A stretch of DNA of 64,000 nt from CAZYSK01 sp964649415 (GTDB lineage: Bacteria > Chloroflexota > Anaerolineae > B4-G1): the NCBI GenBank assembly GCA_964649415.1, contig CAZYSK010000002.1, positions 1-64,000 on the forward strand. Reading direction: 5' to 3'. A program made the position numbers and the translations under genes. The notes under the pieces are model-generated. The model made no database searches and was not told the origin of the DNA. It was given only the letters and a program-made list of their open reading frames with translations. Of the stretch, positions 62,223 to 64,000 are shown piece after piece; positions within the stretch are counted from its first letter, which is position 1; every line of letters starts with the position of its first letter.

Positions 62223-63818
62223 TCAAACCCCGATCCGCCGTGCCACCAGCCCCACCGCGGCGTGCAGTTCCTCGACACGCAGCAATGCGGCGGCGCCCAC
62301 GTAGGCGACCGCGCCTAACACTACACCCCCGCCGCCCACGACCAGCGCCCCCGCACCCGGCAGCGCAGCCTGCCACCCCACCAGCAGCGCCCCCATCGCC
62401 AGCGCTGCCAGCCCGCCCTTGGCGAAGGCGATCGACGTGCGCCGGCCCTCGATCCCGCCCATCCGGCGCTGGATCAGCACCAGCAACACCACCAACTCCA
62501 GCAGCGTCGCCAGCGAGTTGGCCAGCGCCAGCCCGGCAAAGGTGGGCCAGCCCATCAGGCCAAACGCTCCGGGCAACGTCAGGCTCAGCGCCACGTTGAC
62601 GCCCACGGCCACCGCGCCCACCCACACCGGCGTAAACGTGTCGTGCAGCGCGTAGAAGGCGCGCGCGATGATCTCCAGCCCGGCGTGTCCCACCAGCCCA
62701 AGCGCGTACAAGGCCAGCGCCCAGGCGACCGCCTCCGTCGAGGACGCCTGGAACATCCTCCGCTCGAAGAGCAGGGCCACCAGCGGCCGGCCCAACACCA
62801 GCAACCCCACGGTGGCGGGAAGACAGAGGAAGAAGACGGCCCGCAGAGTCGCGGCCAGCGTGCTGCGCATCTCGGCCCGCTCCCCGCGCGCTGCCTGCGC
62901 GGCGAAGGTCGGGAAGGCGGCCGTGCCCACCGCCTGGGCAAAGATCCCCTGCGGGAGCAGCATCAATATCCAGGCGTAGTTGATGGCCGAAACGGCCCCC
63001 TCTCCCAGACCTGACGCCAGGCTGTTGTTGATCACGAAATTGATCTGGGCAATGGCCGTGCCCACCACCCGGGGGACCATCAGCCGCCCCACCTCGCGCA
63101 CGCTGGGGCTATCCAGGCCAAGCGTGGGCACGTAGCGCGCCCGGTGACGCAGCAGCCCCGGCACCTGCACCAGCAGGTGCAGCGCCGCCCCCACCACCAC
63201 GCCGATCGCCAGGCCCAGCACGCCCACGCGCTCCCCCAGCAACAGCGCGCCGCCGATAATCGAGAGGTTGTAGGCCGAGGGTGCCAACGCAGGCAGCAGG
63301 AAGTGCTGGTGTGCGTTCAACACGCCCATCACGATGCCGCTCACGCCGAAGATGACCGAGGAGATCAGCATCAGCCGCAAGAGCTGGGCCGTGAGCGCCT
63401 GCTGCGCCGGATCGAAGCCGGGAGCCAGAACCGTTCGCACCAGTGCAGGGGCGAAAAGCGCCATCAGTCCCGCCGCCAGGGTCAATGCGATCAGCGTCAG
63501 GTTGACGACCGCCGAGGCCAGACGCCAGGCCCCCGCACGGTCTCCTTTCAGAAGGCGCCATTCCGATGGCGCGCGATCCTCACTCGACAATAGCTCAGCA
63601 AACGCGGGGATGAAGGCCGAGCCCAGCGCACCCCCGGCGACGATCAGAAAGATAGCCTCAGGAATGCGACTGGCGAGCACGTAAGCGTCGAGCGCGCCGC
63701 TGGTGCCGAACATCGCACCGATGACCATCTGGCGCAGCATGCCCAGCACCCGGCTCACCAGAAAGAGCGCCATCACCAACGGCGCTGCCCTTGCAATCTG
63801 CCGCCCGCTTTGGTTCAT
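62223..63818 (-). CDS. murJ: Lipid II flippase MurJ (MviN)
   Basis: 531 residues from ATG 63818, preceded by GGGAGGTTGG; the longer frame to 63890 contains the promoter and is rejected. About 14 membrane helices; SRVLGMLRQMVIGAMFGTSG, LDAYVLASRIPEAIF and GGALGSAFIPAFAELL are MurJ/MviN hallmarks. It moves peptidoglycan precursor across the membrane, so this organism makes peptidoglycan, which matters for the LysM protein near the archaellum genes. A family A repeat adds 12 residues (PSEWRLLKGDRA) in frame in a loop. Confidence 0.93.
   Translation of the reverse strand: MNQSGRQIARAAPLVMALFLVSRVLGMLRQMVIGAMFGTSGALDAYVLASRIPEAIFLIVAGGALGSAFIPAFAELLSSEDRAPSEWRLLKGDRAGAWRLASAVVNLTLIALTLAAGLMALFAPALVRTVLAPGFDPAQQALTAQLLRLMLISSVIFGVSGIVMGVLNAHQHFLLPALAPSAYNLSIIGGALLLGERVGVLGLAIGVVVGAALHLLVQVPGLLRHRARYVPTLGLDSPSVREVGRLMVPRVVGTAIAQINFVINNSLASGLGEGAVSAINYAWILMLLPQGIFAQAVGTAAFPTFAAQAARGERAEMRSTLAATLRAVFFLCLPATVGLLVLGRPLVALLFERRMFQASSTEAVAWALALYALGLVGHAGLEIIARAFYALHDTFTPVWVGAVAVGVNVALSLTLPGAFGLMGWPTFAGLALANSLATLLELVVLLVLIQRRMGGIEGRRTSIAFAKGGLAALAMGALLVGWQAALPGAGALVVGGGGVVLGAVAYVGAAALLRVEELHAAVGLVARRIGV
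63541..63586 (+). repeat. Family A repeat inside murJ
   Basis: AGAAGGCGCCATTCCGATGG then CGCGCGATCC; on the coding strand the flanks GAGGATCGCGC and GGAGACCGTGC are an imperfect 11-bp direct repeat, 36 bp apart. Confidence 0.82.
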
Positions 63819-63836
63819 CCAACCTCCCATGCGAGG

Positions 63837-63865
63837 ATTATAGCATTGAGCGCCATTCGTGCCAA
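63837..63865 (-). promoter_or_regulatory. sigma70 promoter of murJ
   Basis: On the minus strand TTGGCA (63865-63860), 17 bp, TATAAT (63842-63837); transcription would begin about 12 bp before the start codon. Confidence 0.82.
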
Positions 63866-63908
63866 TCACGCGCTTGGCGCAGAGCGACAACAGAGGAGCC
63901 GCGATGGT

Positions 63909-64000
63909 TCATACGCGCGCGTAGCGACGCAGCACGGCCAGTGGGTTTTCGGAGGGCTCAAGCTTTGCCATCATCGCCCGGGATGATACGGTGCGTCTGA
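63909..64000 (-). CDS. Possible C-terminal end of a gene entering from the right
   Basis: 29 codons open from the window edge to TGA 63911-63909: AMMAKLEPSENPLAVLRRYA, RV. Spacing to the murJ promoter fits a preceding gene, but the piece is too short to identify and could be chance. Confidence 0.3.
   Translation of the reverse strand, partial: RRTVSSRAMMAKLEPSENPLAVLRRYARV

Noticed and set aside
63818..63890. Upstream start of murJ at 63890
   Set aside because: The extension contains the TTGGCA/TATAAT promoter; ATG 63818 has a proper ribosome site.

Overview
The window looks like a chromosomal stretch of a GC-rich bacterium, most probably of the phylum Chloroflexota. The reasons are an archaeal-type motility locus embedded in otherwise bacterial genes (leuS, xseA/xseB, murJ, PilN/PilO-like proteins, bacterial sigma70-type promoters, prepilin peptidase), a WtpABC tungstate/molybdate transporter, and many short palindromic repeats scattered through genes and gaps. 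The taxonomic call is inference; there is no rRNA here.

Layout. 1-1.2 kb: the start of an AlkD-like DNA alkylation repair gene running off the left edge, a decayed IS3-type transposase and an upstream region. 1.2-5.5 kb: archaellum structural genes, namely three tandem archaellins (arlB), a coiled-coil membrane protein, an ArlC/D/E-like protein, and ArlG- and ArlF-like proteins. 5.6-8.4 kb: a PAS/GAF histidine kinase with an OmpR-type regulator. 8.7-20.1 kb: first chemosensory set (two MCPs, cheW, pseudo-receiver, cheA, cheC, cheD, cheY, cheB, cheR). 20.2-37.5 kb: second set (cheW, cheR-TPR, cheW, poly-HAMP MCP, CheA-receiver hybrid, pseudo-receiver, cheB, receivers and two very large hybrid kinases). 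37.5-43.5 kb: the motor genes, with a pseudo-receiver fused to ArlH, then ArlI, ArlJ, an unknown two-TM acidic protein and a prepilin peptidase. 43.6-46.8 kb: a PilN-like protein carrying PPC domains and a PilO-like protein carrying TPR and LysM. Almost everything from 20.2 to 43.5 kb is packed head to tail with overlaps. The parts together describe a chemotaxis-controlled archaellum-like machine in a bacterium, with extra parts that may hold it in a peptidoglycan-containing envelope. No CheF (the archaeal chemotaxis adaptor) was recognised, so the coupling must be made differently.

46.9-51.8 kb: a tRNA-Lys followed by a degraded island (serine recombinase relic, a two-TM protein, a HEPN/DUF262 pair, a Type ISP restriction-modification relic) of visibly lower GC. 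51.8-64 kb: housekeeping genes: DUF456 protein, leuS behind a leucine-rich leader peptide and attenuator, wtpABC behind two tandem Moco/Tuco-like riboswitches, xseA, a P-loop kinase-like gene, a pyruvate-kinase-C-terminal-like gene, a mazF relic, xseB and murJ.

Three signals run across the genes. (1) A 36-bp palindromic unit (core GGCGCCATTCTGATGGCGC) has inserted in frame into at least four proteins, including LeuRS and MurJ, with an apparent 10-11 bp target duplication. (2) A second palindromic family (GACCGCCGGCATCCTGCCGG-like) swells linkers and even receiver-domain loops of the signalling proteins. (3) The promoters of the two operons of the first chemosensory region share GGAAGG direct repeats at exactly the same spacing (11, 32 and 15 bp to the -10 box).
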